From: Trifolium pratense
Lineage: Eukaryota; Streptophyta; Magnoliopsida; Fabales; Fabaceae
Assembly (NCBI RefSeq): GCF_020283565.1
Contig: NC_060060.1
Span: 48,100,015-48,164,014, forward strand
DNA: 64,000 nt
Reading direction: 5' to 3'
In this document: positions 50,304-59,868 of the stretch, one piece after another
Layout: each line of letters starts with the position of its first letter
How positions within the stretch are numbered: the stretch's first letter is position 1
The notes under the pieces: model-generated
Told to the model about the DNA's origin: nothing
Databases searched by the model: none
What the model saw: the letters and a program-made list of their open reading frames with translations, nothing else
Position numbers and translations under genes: made by a program

Positions 50304-50314
50304 ATATATATATA

Positions 50315-50397
50315 ATTTCTAATACATCTGTGGGACAGGCTCGGACACATTGAGTACATCCTATACATGTATCATAAATCTTTACCGAATGAGACAT
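50315..50397 (-). pseudogene. psaC: Chloroplast psaC 5' fragment in nuclear DNA
   Basis: On the minus strand the first 27 codons read as the N-terminus of photosystem I iron-sulphur subunit Psa[12 protein letters not shown], then the [12 protein letters not shown] cluster motif, then TDVLE. The match stops after about 83 bases, where TA-rich sequence next to the foldback element begins; a functional PsaC needs a second cluster motif and about 81 residues. It is a nuclear plastid DNA fragment and cannot be expressed as PsaC. It shows no stop or gap within its length. Confidence 0.9.
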
Positions 50398-50489
50398 TGT
50401 AATTTTTGAAAATCAAAAATGACAATTATCGATCTAGTAAATTCGTCAATGAATCATATATTTATGTACCAGATGAATCAATGATTTGT

Positions 50490-50800
50490 CATAATATTTG
50501 AAAGTTTATATCATATATACCATCAATGTTAAATTTTAAAAAAATATAAAAATTATTTGATATGTTATAGAAACTGATCAAGATTAATGGTATTTCATAA
50601 AAACACATAAACCGTTAATTTTGACAAGTCTAAAAACATATTAAACGGTTTTAGATTTTTATAAAATTTAACATCGATGGTCTATAAGATATGAACTTTC
50701 AATTCAACGGTGAATTTTGTAAAATTTGTATTCGTTAAAGTGTTATGGAGCGGTGTAACATCACTCAAGTGTTACACCGGTATAATTTGATTCCTCCCGG
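50490..50800. mobile_element. Foldback element, copy 2 (diverged)
   Basis: gaaagtttatatcatata, ccatcaatgttaaatttta at the left is inverted at the right (taaaatttaacatcgatgg, atatgaactttc), followed by caattcaacggtgaatttt and gcggtgtaacatcac as in copy 1. Same family as 49936-50303, older, left arm shortened. Confidence 0.65.
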
Positions 50801-50921
50801 TGTATATTGAAAATTTAAATGATATATGTTGAAATGATCCCACCGTACTAAAATATAAGTTGTTCTGAGAAAATTTTTTGTACTAAATTATAAGTCGTTT
50901 TATAATACCAATAAAATATTT

Positions 50922-51252
50922 CCTACAGCTCATCTGGCTTACTTGTGTTTGAGTTGTATGGACGGAGAGAAATCACCGATTGTTCAGAGGCTCAGTAGAT
51001 ATGCCCCATATTTTGTTGGACAATATCAAGCTGTTTTCATTTAGGTGGTTGAAGTCGACGAGTATTACGTTAGCTTTAAACTACCATAACTGGTGGTCTA
51101 GTCCTCGACTTTGTTTGGGCCTTGTATGACTTTTGTATATGTTTTTTGATTGTTTTGACTCTTCTTGTAAACTTTTGTAGTGTACCTTGGTACGTCTTGT
51201 GCCAGGAAGGCTGATTTGGTTAATATATCTCATTTTGGCTTGTTAAAAAAAA
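50922..51252 (+). mobile_element. 5'-truncated LINE
   Basis: A 331-bp insertion flanked by a 17-bp direct repeat ataccaataaaatattt (50905-50921 and 51253-51269) and ending in an A-run. It encodes the far C-terminal end of a LINE ORF2 (VVWTERNHRLFRG, then WLKSTSITLALNYHNWW) with one internal stop, and a 3' UTR. It sits in AT-rich sequence with actaaattataagtcg, itself probably MITE-derived. Confidence 0.88.
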
Positions 51253-51350
51253 ATACCAATAAAATATTTTACGTTATTTTTCCTATTATACTCTTAGCTA
51301 TTTATTATGTCACTTGAAGAGTTTGGTTTGCCCCTCTCTTTGTATCCTTC

Positions 51351-51932
51351 TGTTGTAGCAAGTGTGAGTGGTTAAGTCCCACATTGCTTAGAAAAGTGGA
51401 GGTTGAACACTTTATAAGTGAGATGACCCATAAACCTAACACCTTAAGGTTTTGGGTAAGAGTGTGGTGTCCAACTCACTTGTAGAGTTGTTCTTAAGCC
51501 CAATGTGGATGATCCCCCGGCTGCCCCCTCGTGATGACCCAACAGTGGTATCAGAGCCGATGGTTCGACGAAGGGTTGAACTGGCTCCTTGTATCGAAAG
51601 TCTTCCTGACAAAGGTGGTCAGGCGGCGAGTCCCGTGGAGCAGTGTGGCTTACGGCGGTACAAGTGTAGGATGAAGAAAGCTTCCGCTTGAGGGGGAGCA
51701 TATCCAAGAGTGGATAGACTCACACTTGAGGGGGAGATTGTTGTAGCAAGTGTGAGTGGTTAAGTCCCACATTGCTTAGAAAAGTGGAGGTTGAACACTT
51801 TATAAGTGAGATGACCCATAAACCTAACACCTTAAGGTTTTGGGTAAGAGTGTGGTGTCCAACTCACTTGTAGAGTTGTTCTTAAGCCCAATGTGGATGA
51901 TCCCCCGGCTGCCCCCTCGTGATGACCCAACA
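51351..51932 (+). mobile_element. TRIM (miniature LTR retrotransposon), 582 bp
   Basis: Two 194-bp LTRs (51351-51544 and 51739-51932) begin TGTTGTAGC and end GACCCAACA and look identical throughout. The target duplication CCTTC is exact (51346-51350 and 51933-51937). A tggtatcagagcc primer site (51546-51558, initiator tRNA-Met type) follows the first LTR and a cttgagggggagat polypurine tract precedes the second. The 194-bp interior has no real coding capacity, so it must use proteins of another element. Confidence 0.96.
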
Positions 51933-53002
51933 CCTTCTTTTTCTCTTAATATATGGGTGATGCTTTAGCACACCTCAGTTCTATAAAAAAAATTATTCCT
52001 GTCACTTCTTTCAATTCTTCTATTTATCTTCTTTATACGATTAATGAAGGATATTTTTGTAAACTAATTGTGAAGAATATTGAGCTTATAATTTCTCTTT
52101 TCTATACCCCTCCGTCCTAAAACTTTAGTCTTTTAAAGTTTTGCACATGAGTTAAGAAATAATAAAGATTGATAAATTAAGTCATTTTAGTAGAATGGGA
52201 ATACATTGCGGCTACTTTTGTTTTCCAATTCAATCCAAATTAAATTGTTGTACACACACCTAGTACTGGTACTATTCTTGAACATATTGGTAGTTGGTCT
52301 TAAATATGCATCTGTATATCCCATGCAAATCACATTAACGTTCACAATTTCTTTTTCCTCAACTCTTGTGGCTCACTATATCTCTACTTTTCTCTCTTAC
52401 TTGTGATTGGCTGGCTCCCAATTGCTCTAAATAAATACATACTGGTCCATCTTTTTAATTGCCAGGAGTACCATTTCAACTTCCCTTTTGTATGGGTGAG
52501 ATGCGTAGTTCAGCTGGTTAAGCTAGTTGAACTAAGGGTAAAACAACATGAAGTCTAGGGTTCAAGTCTTGGCAAAAAAGAAAAAAATTAATATAAATAT
52601 AACATTATAATACTAACAACTAACGTTGCTTATTAAAAAAATTTACCTTTTTCATTTTACTAGTTACTAGTACTAACTACTAATATATCCATGCTTATAC
52701 ACGTGATGATTTTATTCTAACTTATATCAGTATTGAGTACATAATGAATAAAGATTAATGTTTTATTATGTTACATCAACATATTAAATATATTGTTTGA
52801 CAAATCTCATGTGGAAGTAGGTCAACATGATCTATTGACAAATAGTGGTTTTTCAATTGCATGCTCAAGTACTTATTATCTCTTGAAACTATTCCAATTT
52901 TCCAGTCAGAATTTCTATTCATGAACATATGAAACTCTGTTTAATGTGTTGATTTTATTTTCCTTAGGCAACAATCAAACTCTCTTTTTCCTCTTTCAAA
53001 TC
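51933..53002. other. Non-coding, with a tRNA-like fragment
   Basis: No gene supported. At about 52505-52570 gtagttcagctggttaagc and agggttcaagtcttgg resemble the A and B boxes of a tRNA or SINE head. At about 52108 ccctccgtcctaaaac looks like one end of a Stowaway-like MITE with no partner. Confidence 0.4.
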
Positions 53003-53515
53003 CAGAGGCGTCTCGCACACATGTTCGAGGTGTGCGATGGCATCAGACCTCAAAATTTTGAGGGTCTCAACTCAAAATTTTGAGGTCCTATAATATTACT
53101 TATATATTATTTATACCTATAAAATATCAAATGTATATTAATAGATTAATTTTTAGGCATTAAAATAATAGTTATATATTGTTAATGTTCATAAAATATC
53201 ATATGTATCAATAGATTAGTTATCTATAATCGTAAATATAGTTCTAGTCCATTTTAATCTTTGCATACAATTTGATCTTAGATTAGGATGTTCCTTTTTG
53301 ACGTTATATACAAATATAATTATTTTTTATTTCTTGTTCCATTTAATTTAATGTAATTGATTTAATATTGGTAATTTATATGTTTATAAGAATGATTTTT
53401 TTTTTATATTATATATGCAATTTAAATCAACAATTTTTTTTTAAATTATATTTTTTTATTAAGGGACAATTTTTATATTTTGCACAGAGTCTCCTAAAAC
53501 TCGGAGACGCCCCTG
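53003..53515. mobile_element. Nonautonomous hAT-type element (513 bp)
   Basis: Ends cagaggcgtctc and the inverse of caggggcgtctc, flanked by an exact 8-bp duplication TTCAAATC (52995-53002 and 53516-53523). Near the left end gtgtgcgatggcatcagacc and tcaaaattttgagg occur. Similar design to the element at 4756-5220. No coding capacity. Confidence 0.88.
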
Positions 53516-53535
53516 TTCAAATCTACTGCTAATAT

Positions 53536-54060
53536 ATTAAAGGTTTAAATATGAAAATGGTCTCTGCAATTACGTCTTGTTTTGATTTTGACCCCTGTAA
53601 AATAAAAAGTTTGATTTTAGTCCCTGCAAAATCTCAAAATTTTTAAAAAGGTCCATGAGGTAGACTTTTTGCTGACATGTCAAATTGTTGATGATTTGCC
53701 TGATGCTGAATAGGATTTGTTGATGACGTAGATATTTACATGTAATTTTTATTTAACTTTTAAATTGAAAATTACATTTATCATTTTTCAGAAAAAACAA
53801 AATATATTGAAAAATAAGTTAATATGATAAAAATAAAACCGTAGCTTCTGCTCTGTTTACAAAAAAAAAAAAAACCATAGCTTCTGCTTCATCCATTTTT
53901 GTCTCCCAGCAGAAATGGCTTCGGCCGCCGCAAAACCCCTCCAGACACTATGTAGCTTTTGGATTTCCCTTTCTTCCAATTATAAGAACAAAACCCAAGC
54001 TTCTGCTTCCTCCATTTATCCCCCCACTAGAAATGACTTGCGCTTAATTCATTCTGAACT
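53536..54060. other. Repeat-derived non-coding stretch
   Basis: The first 200 bases (taaatatgaaaatggtctct, gattttagtccctgcaaa) resemble an end of the MULE-type MITE at 30094-30617. The phrase agcttctgcttc-tccat recurs three times between 53830 and 54015. No termini or gene found. Confidence 0.4.
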
Positions 54061-54192
54061 TATTTTGAATGGAGAATAAATTTTAAAATCTGAACAAAAT
54101 TTACATATATAAGTGTCAAGAAGATTGCAAACCTTTTTATGCTTATCAGACTTAGGGGGAGAGCTTGCAAACCTCTTCTTCTGAAAGCTAAG

Positions 54193-54363
54193 TATGAAAT
54201 TTTAGTCAAATTTTATAATTTAATTTTAAACTGATTTTAATTAATCATATATGAAATTTTAGTCAAATTTTATAATTTAATTTTAAACTGATTTTAATTA
54301 ATCATATATGAAATTTTAGTCAAATTTTATAATTTATTCTTACACTGGTTTTAATTAATCATA
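54193..54363 (+). repeat. Tandem repeat, 3 x 57 bp
   Basis: tatgaaattttagtcaaatt begins each unit at 54193, 54250 and 54307; the third unit has a few changes. It lies between the two purine tracts of the Sirevirus 3' end. Confidence 0.88.
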
Positions 54364-54792
54364 TATCAGAATCAGGGGGAGCTTGCAAAGCTCACAAACT
54401 GATGATGAAATGATAAATTAAATCAACAATAATCGGCAATTAATACTTATAGTCATAATAAAAAATGGGGAGATTGTTGGAACAAAATTGGTTCTAAAGC
54501 CCTAAGTAAAATTATAAGTTTTGATGATAATAACTAGAATATCGACCCGTGCGGTGCACGGGTCTGATTAGTTGTAAGATATATAATGATTAAATAAGAT
54601 ATGATAATTCCGATAATGTAAGGTATATGAAAAAAGTTGAGTAACATTAAACGATAGTTCAACAATAATTTTAGATAAATATTCATACAAAGAAAATTAT
54701 GTTATATTACGGAAGACTTCCTTATAGACCGCATTCGAATTCTTAGTCGTATCTTCACCGTTATCATCGATGATCAATATTTTTAATCATTT

Positions 54793-56473
54793 TCAAGAAG
54801 TAACTCTTGAAATTGCAACATACAACTGACCATGTGAAAACACTGGCGACGGAAGATATATCCCAACATGCTTTAAAGATTGTCCCTGGCTCTTATTAAT
54901 AGTCATCGCAAAAGAAATCATTATAGGAAATTGTCTCCGTTGAAATTTAAAAAGAATTCTCACGTCAGATGGTGTTAGAGAAAATCTAGGTATGAAAACC
55001 TGATCACCAATATTACTTCCTGAAATAACTTTTCCTTCAAGAGCACGTTTTCCCAATCTCGTAATAATAAGTCTTGTTCCATTGCACAATCCTAATTTTT
55101 GATTCAAATTCCTTAATAGCATAACTGGAACTCCAAATTTAAGTCTCAACTTGAGATTTGGAAGTTTCGACGTAGAAATCGTGTTCAAAAATTCGGGAGT
55201 ATGAACATCATCCACTGTTTGACCGTCTACATTTTGTGTGAGTGGAGTATCATAACTCAAATATGTTTTTTCTTCACCATGAATTAAATCCAACATATAA
55301 TCATTTATTGTGTCGACTATTGAATTTTTAGGAGCTAGTATAACTCTATTTTGGAAATACGTTATATCGTTCATGTTTTGTAAAAGTTGGGGATATGTAC
55401 TTTCAACGATAGAAGCAAGAGGATCATATGAATTTGGAATCAAGAAATCTGATGGAATGTCAAGTTCTAATTCATCGTCGTTGTCATCTCCATCGCCAAC
55501 ACCCAAAACCCATTCAGAAAACAATCTTATTTGTTCAACGTCTACACTCGAAGCACCACCGAGAAGCCTCATATTTTTACTAAATGTTAAAACTTCACAA
55601 AAATTTCAAAGAACCGAAGAATTAATACTAGCATGAACAACTTCTGACCTTGTACCTTTGGGTATTACTGGTAGAATTTGTCTAAAATCTCCACAAAAAA
55701 CAACAACTTTTCCACCGAAGGGAATGTGTTTATTTTTTTTCATCAACAGACTTGAGAATATCTTTTAAAGTTCGATCAACAGTTTCGAAACAGTGTTTGT
55801 GAATCATTGGTGCTTCATCCCATATAATGAGCTTTGCTTTTTGTATTAATAGCGTCAAAGGGCTTTTAGGAACTATGACACATGTTGAAAACTCGTCAAC
55901 ATTTAGAGGAATACAAAACCTTGAATGTGTTGTTCTACCGCCAGGTATAAGCAATGCAGCTATCCCACTTGAGGCAACTGTTAAAACTATCTGACCTTTT
56001 AAGCGTAATGCGGCTAACATGGCCCTCCAGATAAATGTCTTCCCTATACCGCCATAACTATAAATATAAAACACATCAGGTTTGTTTTCATTAACTCTTG
56101 TCATGATTGTGTCATATACTTTACGTTGCTCTGAAGTCATAGTTGACATCAATCTAAAATGTTCTTCAGCTAATGATTGTCTGTTATAATTCAATTCGTC
56201 GTGTATTAAACTATTTTGTATATCAGGAACTAATGATGTGTCTGCTCTAGGCATTGGAGGATAATCTTTTAAACTCTTTCCACAACTACATAACATCATC
56301 TCAATATCTGCTAGTGCATATTGTATCAATTGATCATCGGTTAATATTAAATTTGCAATGTTAAAATCAAAATAATGAATGTGATTAGTAACATGACTAT
56401 GGTTGTGTTTTGGTTGTATTGCAAAAAAAATTGATTTAGCATAATTGAATTTGATAATAACTTTCCAAATCAC
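54793..56473 (-). pseudogene. Helitron Pif1-type helicase, broken
   Basis: Two frames on the minus strand, 56473-55730 and 55572-54793, together make the Pif1/RecD-like helicase of a plant Helitron. The first has Walker A (GGIGKT) and Walker B (WDEAPM). The second has [13 protein letters not shown] and [10 protein letters not shown], the C-terminal helicase motifs. Between them at about 55575-55730 the homologous segment ([15 protein letters not shown]) is in another frame, and a stop follows a few codons later, so there is at least one frameshift and one stop. The Rep nuclease/HUH domain upstream is absent. It would not be functional in transposition. Confidence 0.85.
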
Positions 56474-56639
56474 ACGTGATAATTATTCTCTAAATTTATG
56501 ATCCGGTAGAAAAAAATTATTGATCAGGAAAGACATAAAAATATTTTGTGATGAATAATATAGTAAAAAATAATTATGATATGATATACTTTTAAAATTA
56601 ATGGTGCTTATCAATTATTGCACGTAATTTTAATCACAA

Positions 56640-56720
56640 TTGGTATACTTGCCATAGTGGTTGGAAATATTGTCTTGCATTGAAGTGTTGCAGGTTCGAA
56701 TCCTAGTCAAGACAAAATTG
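56640..56720 (+). other. tRNA-like fragment within the Helitron
   Basis: acttgccatagtggttgg and caggttcgaatcctagtc sit at A-box/B-box spacing. It could be a SINE head or degenerate tRNA; it does not fold convincingly into a tRNA by eye. Confidence 0.35.
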
Positions 56721-56823
56721 TATTATTTTTTAATAAAAATTGCAAGATAAAATGGAGGGAAAACAGGAAAAACAAATTAGGGTTTAGGGTTTGCTTGTGT
56801 ATACAAGCTTATAATATAAAAGA

Positions 56824-57774
56824 TAAGTATTAAAATGCGTAATTGGTAGTACTGACATTTAATCCAAGTGTGCAAAGATGAACAAGAGGCTCTTGCCCAC
56901 CAGAAGACTATGAAGCAAGAAGCTATCAGAGGCAAGCATAAGTCAGAAGCATCTGACCATCAGAGGCAAGAAGCTACAAGAAGTTGGTTGAGTTGATAAG
57001 TATCAATCATGCCAGAAATTTTAGAGAACGTTGGGAGTAAGCCAAAATGATCTTTCTCTGTTTTGGCATGAGGAATCTTAAAAGGACAATCAAGCTTATC
57101 AACCTTATTCCAAGTTTGGAGGAGCGTGGAAGTCAAACTGTGAAAGTTTCTCTGTTTGGTATAAACATCTTTCAAAGACACGAAGTATGGTAAACTCATT
57201 ACCACTTTGGTATGACAAATCACTCTCACCGCTCAGTCCAATTCAGCTGGCTACAACGCCTTTACACAACAGTCATCTATGCATGGAGCGTTCTATTCAA
57301 CTATAAAAACAACACTCAATTGTGAAGATCATTGACGAATACGTTATCTATCCTCTGAACCTTTGAATTTTATTGGCATAAAAAATACTTTAAAGTCTGT
57401 ATCAACTCATTGTATTTTAGCTCTGAGGTTTCATTAGTGCTTTGTATTATCAAAACAATCTTTATTCATACTTTAGATTGAGAAGTCTCTTGTTTAGTGC
57501 TTGAGCATTGTGTAGAAGTCTTTTGTTGTTTGCTTGAGCATATATAATCTTGTGTGATTATATTGGAAATCCCTTGGAAGTTCAATGGGACTGGACTACT
57601 CCCGGTTTGTGAGAGGAACCAGTATAAATTTGCTTGTGTTCATGTTCTCTACTCTGATCTCTTTATACTTGTGTTTGTTTTGTGGTGTCCGTTGCTTTTA
57701 AGCTTAAACTTGAAAAAGTTTTAATTTGTCTTAAAACACAATTCATTCCCGCCCCCCCACCCCCCCCCCCCCCC
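56824..57774 (+). repeat. Right part of the Sirevirus LTR
   Basis: Contains tctggcc-type phrases (atcagaggcaagaagctac), an internal near-duplicate (gaagtctcttgtttagtgct and gaagtcttttgttgtttgct) and gactactcccggtttgtgag. The last parts are matched in inverse orientation by the LTR at 59869-62050. Confidence 0.7.
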
Positions 57775-57987
57775 TTTTTTTTTGAAAACTTGGTATCTAG
57801 TCCTAGGACCGACTAATTCAAGGGGACCAATCCCACCGCCCACTTGCGGGGCCCCATTTAAAGCCAGAGTTTTTGTGCTCTTTATGGACTTAGTCCACCG
57901 AAATTGACACCAGGGGGAATCGAACCTGAGAACTTGAGAGGAACATACTTCAAGGACCCAAGCCAACACCACTAGACTAATCCCAAG
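57775..57987 (-). mobile_element. tRNA-derived SINE
   Basis: On the minus strand the element reads tagtctagtggtgttggctt (A box), caggttcgattccccctggt (B box), then a body ending gataccaagttttc and an A-run next to the C-run of the Sirevirus LTR. It sits at the junction between the envelope-like frame and the opposite-facing LTR. Confidence 0.75.
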
Positions 57988-59799
57988 CCAACACCTTCGG
58001 TTCCAACAATGTCTGGCACATGAGTTTCCCCAAACAGTGTGTGATGAAGTGTAAGAGAAGACTTTCTTGTCATAGGGACATCAATTGCATTCTTAATATC
58101 AGGATGTTGTTCTAAGATTATCCCACATAATAATGAAGGAAAAGCAATAGGCATCTTTATATCCAAGGAATTGCCATGTTCAACAGTTTCACCAAAAATA
58201 TATGCACCAAAATCAAACAGAGTTTTAGTATCAACAAAATAAATGAATTTTCCCAAACATGTAGCCACATCATATGTGTGAGTGGTAGGGACCCAATTGG
58301 CTGCACCAATTCTGTTGAGAATAGCATATTTGACAGATAGTTTTGTAGTAGACAACTTCATCAACTTTGGCCAAATTTTAACTTTCGCAGTAGTAATTTC
58401 CTTACTCACAGCACTATCAGATACCTCTAGCTCAACTTGAGGTTTTTCACTCCTTCCCAAATATTTGTTGATCATAGCAGGGGAGAAGTTCACACACATT
58501 CCTCTAACATGTACTTTCTGATATTCCTTGCTCAATGGATTGTCACAATCTTCAAAAATATTCGCCAGAAACTCTCTTACAAGTTTTTCATAACAGGGAC
58601 CAAATCCGTTCACAATCTTCATTAAACCTGCTTGCTCAATGAGGTCCAAGATGTCTTGACATTCTAGAGCATATTTTCCCAATTCTCTCTCCAGTGCAAG
58701 TCTTCTTTTGCACACAAAATCTCATCTCTGTGCATAAACAACATAATGGAATGAAACATTGTCATAGGGAGCAACATGAACATTTTGAGGGATCTTTATT
58801 CCACCAGACTTCTTCTTTGAGGCAGAGGGTGTAATGTTTGGCACATTCTCCTCAACATCATACTCAGAGTCACTAGATGAAGCTTCTTTTCTTTTGAGAC
58901 TCTGCTTCTTCTTACTAGTAGGAATAGATACTTTACTCCAGCCCTTCTTTGGCCTAACACCAGTGGTCTTTGTTCTAGTAGCAGGTGTCTTGCTTGAAGT
59001 AGGCACAGCTTGCCCTGAATTTCTTCATAACCTCTTGGCCATACCATGATGAGTTTTTTTGGGATTTTTCTTTTTGGACTCATAGTTTTCAACATCCACA
59101 ACATTGTCTGATACTGATTTCTCAACAGACTCAGTTTTCTCATACACATCCTTTTTAGAATTAACCACTTCTTCATTAAGTGTCTCAGTTTGATCAATCT
59201 CTTCAGTTTGAGAGACCCTTTCAGTTCCTTATGAATCCTTATTTGCCTCAGTTTCAGCTTTGCTTTGTGATTTTGGATCTTTATCAGAAGATTCAGGCCC
59301 TGATTCTTTATTAGATGAACCAGGTGGAGCCACATATGCTCCAACATCCTTCTCAACATTCGACTCAGGAGCAGTCTCCTTGAGTAAATCAACATCAGGA
59401 CCAAAAACATCACCTGTTGATGGCACAACATCAGTAGTATTAGTGGTTTTACCACTATCAGCTATTGTAGTTGTGGTATCTACAATATTCACATCAGGTT
59501 GCCATAAATTCCAAGACAAATTGTGATTTTCAGAAATTAGGGTTTCACCAACAAAGGATATACCAGAATCTGGGATTATGGTATCAACAACAACCTCTTC
59601 AATGGTTTCAGCAACTGAGGGTTTGATAGATGTGTCAACATTGGATTTGACACCACAAACCAAATCAGACATGGTGAGAGGTACTCTAGAGGTAGAATCT
59701 CTCTTTTTCTTCTTTGAACTTATTTTATCAGATTTAATCACAACAAATAAACACATGACTCTCCCTGTCATGGATAACCAATGTTCCTTCAAAAGATGA
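57988..59799 (-). pseudogene. Envelope-like ORF of a Sirevirus, with three stops
   Basis: A single frame from 59792 down to the SINE shows a hydrophilic N-terminal half rich in S, T, E and K, a lysine-rich stretch (SKKKQSLKRKE), and a conserved C-terminal domain (KYALECQDILDLIEQAG, VHVRGMCVNFSP, NKYLGRS, LNRIGAANWVPTTH). The last resembles the env-position protein of legume SIRE-type elements. Three in-frame stops interrupt it, at 59229, about 59024 and 58722; two are TGA. No frameshift is seen. The frame then runs into the SINE. There is no recognisable signal peptide. It is not functional as a full-length protein. Confidence 0.8.
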
Positions 59800-59868
59800 A
59801 AACTCGAGTACTAGATGAAAACATGCGAAAGACATCATGCTTTCGTGTTGAAGAGGGTGGTGTGAAGG

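Larger units (their letters stand above)
54534..56823 (-). mobile_element. Helitron inserted in the Sirevirus LTR (about 2.3 kb)
   Basis: Read on the minus strand, the 3' end is a hairpin (gacccgtgcaccgcacgggtc, 21 bases, positions 54544-54564) followed by gatatt and CTAG, ending at 54534 before a T. The proposed 5' end is A|TCTTTTATATTATAAG at 56823. The flanks would rejoin as A|T, the Helitron target. It carries a decayed helicase and no Rep domain, so it is nonautonomous. The 3' end is certain in style; the 5' end is a best guess. Confidence 0.75.
54090..57774 (+). mobile_element. 3' end of a Sirevirus-type Copia element with its LTR, split by a Helitron
   Basis: Internal sequence with two agggggagcttgcaaa-type purine tracts (54157 and 54374) leads to aaaaatggggaga and then the LTR start TGTTGGAAC at 54475. 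The LTR resumes after the Helitron at 56824 and runs to a taaaacacaattcattccc end with a C-run at 57748-57774. Multiple polypurine tracts and a TGTTGGAAC start fit Sireviruses (SIRE1 type). Without the Helitron the LTR would be about 1.0 kb. gag and pol are not in the window. Confidence 0.7.

Noticed and set aside
51452..51691. Open frames on both strands across the TRIM
   Set aside because: They cross the LTR and primer site; TRIMs are non-coding.
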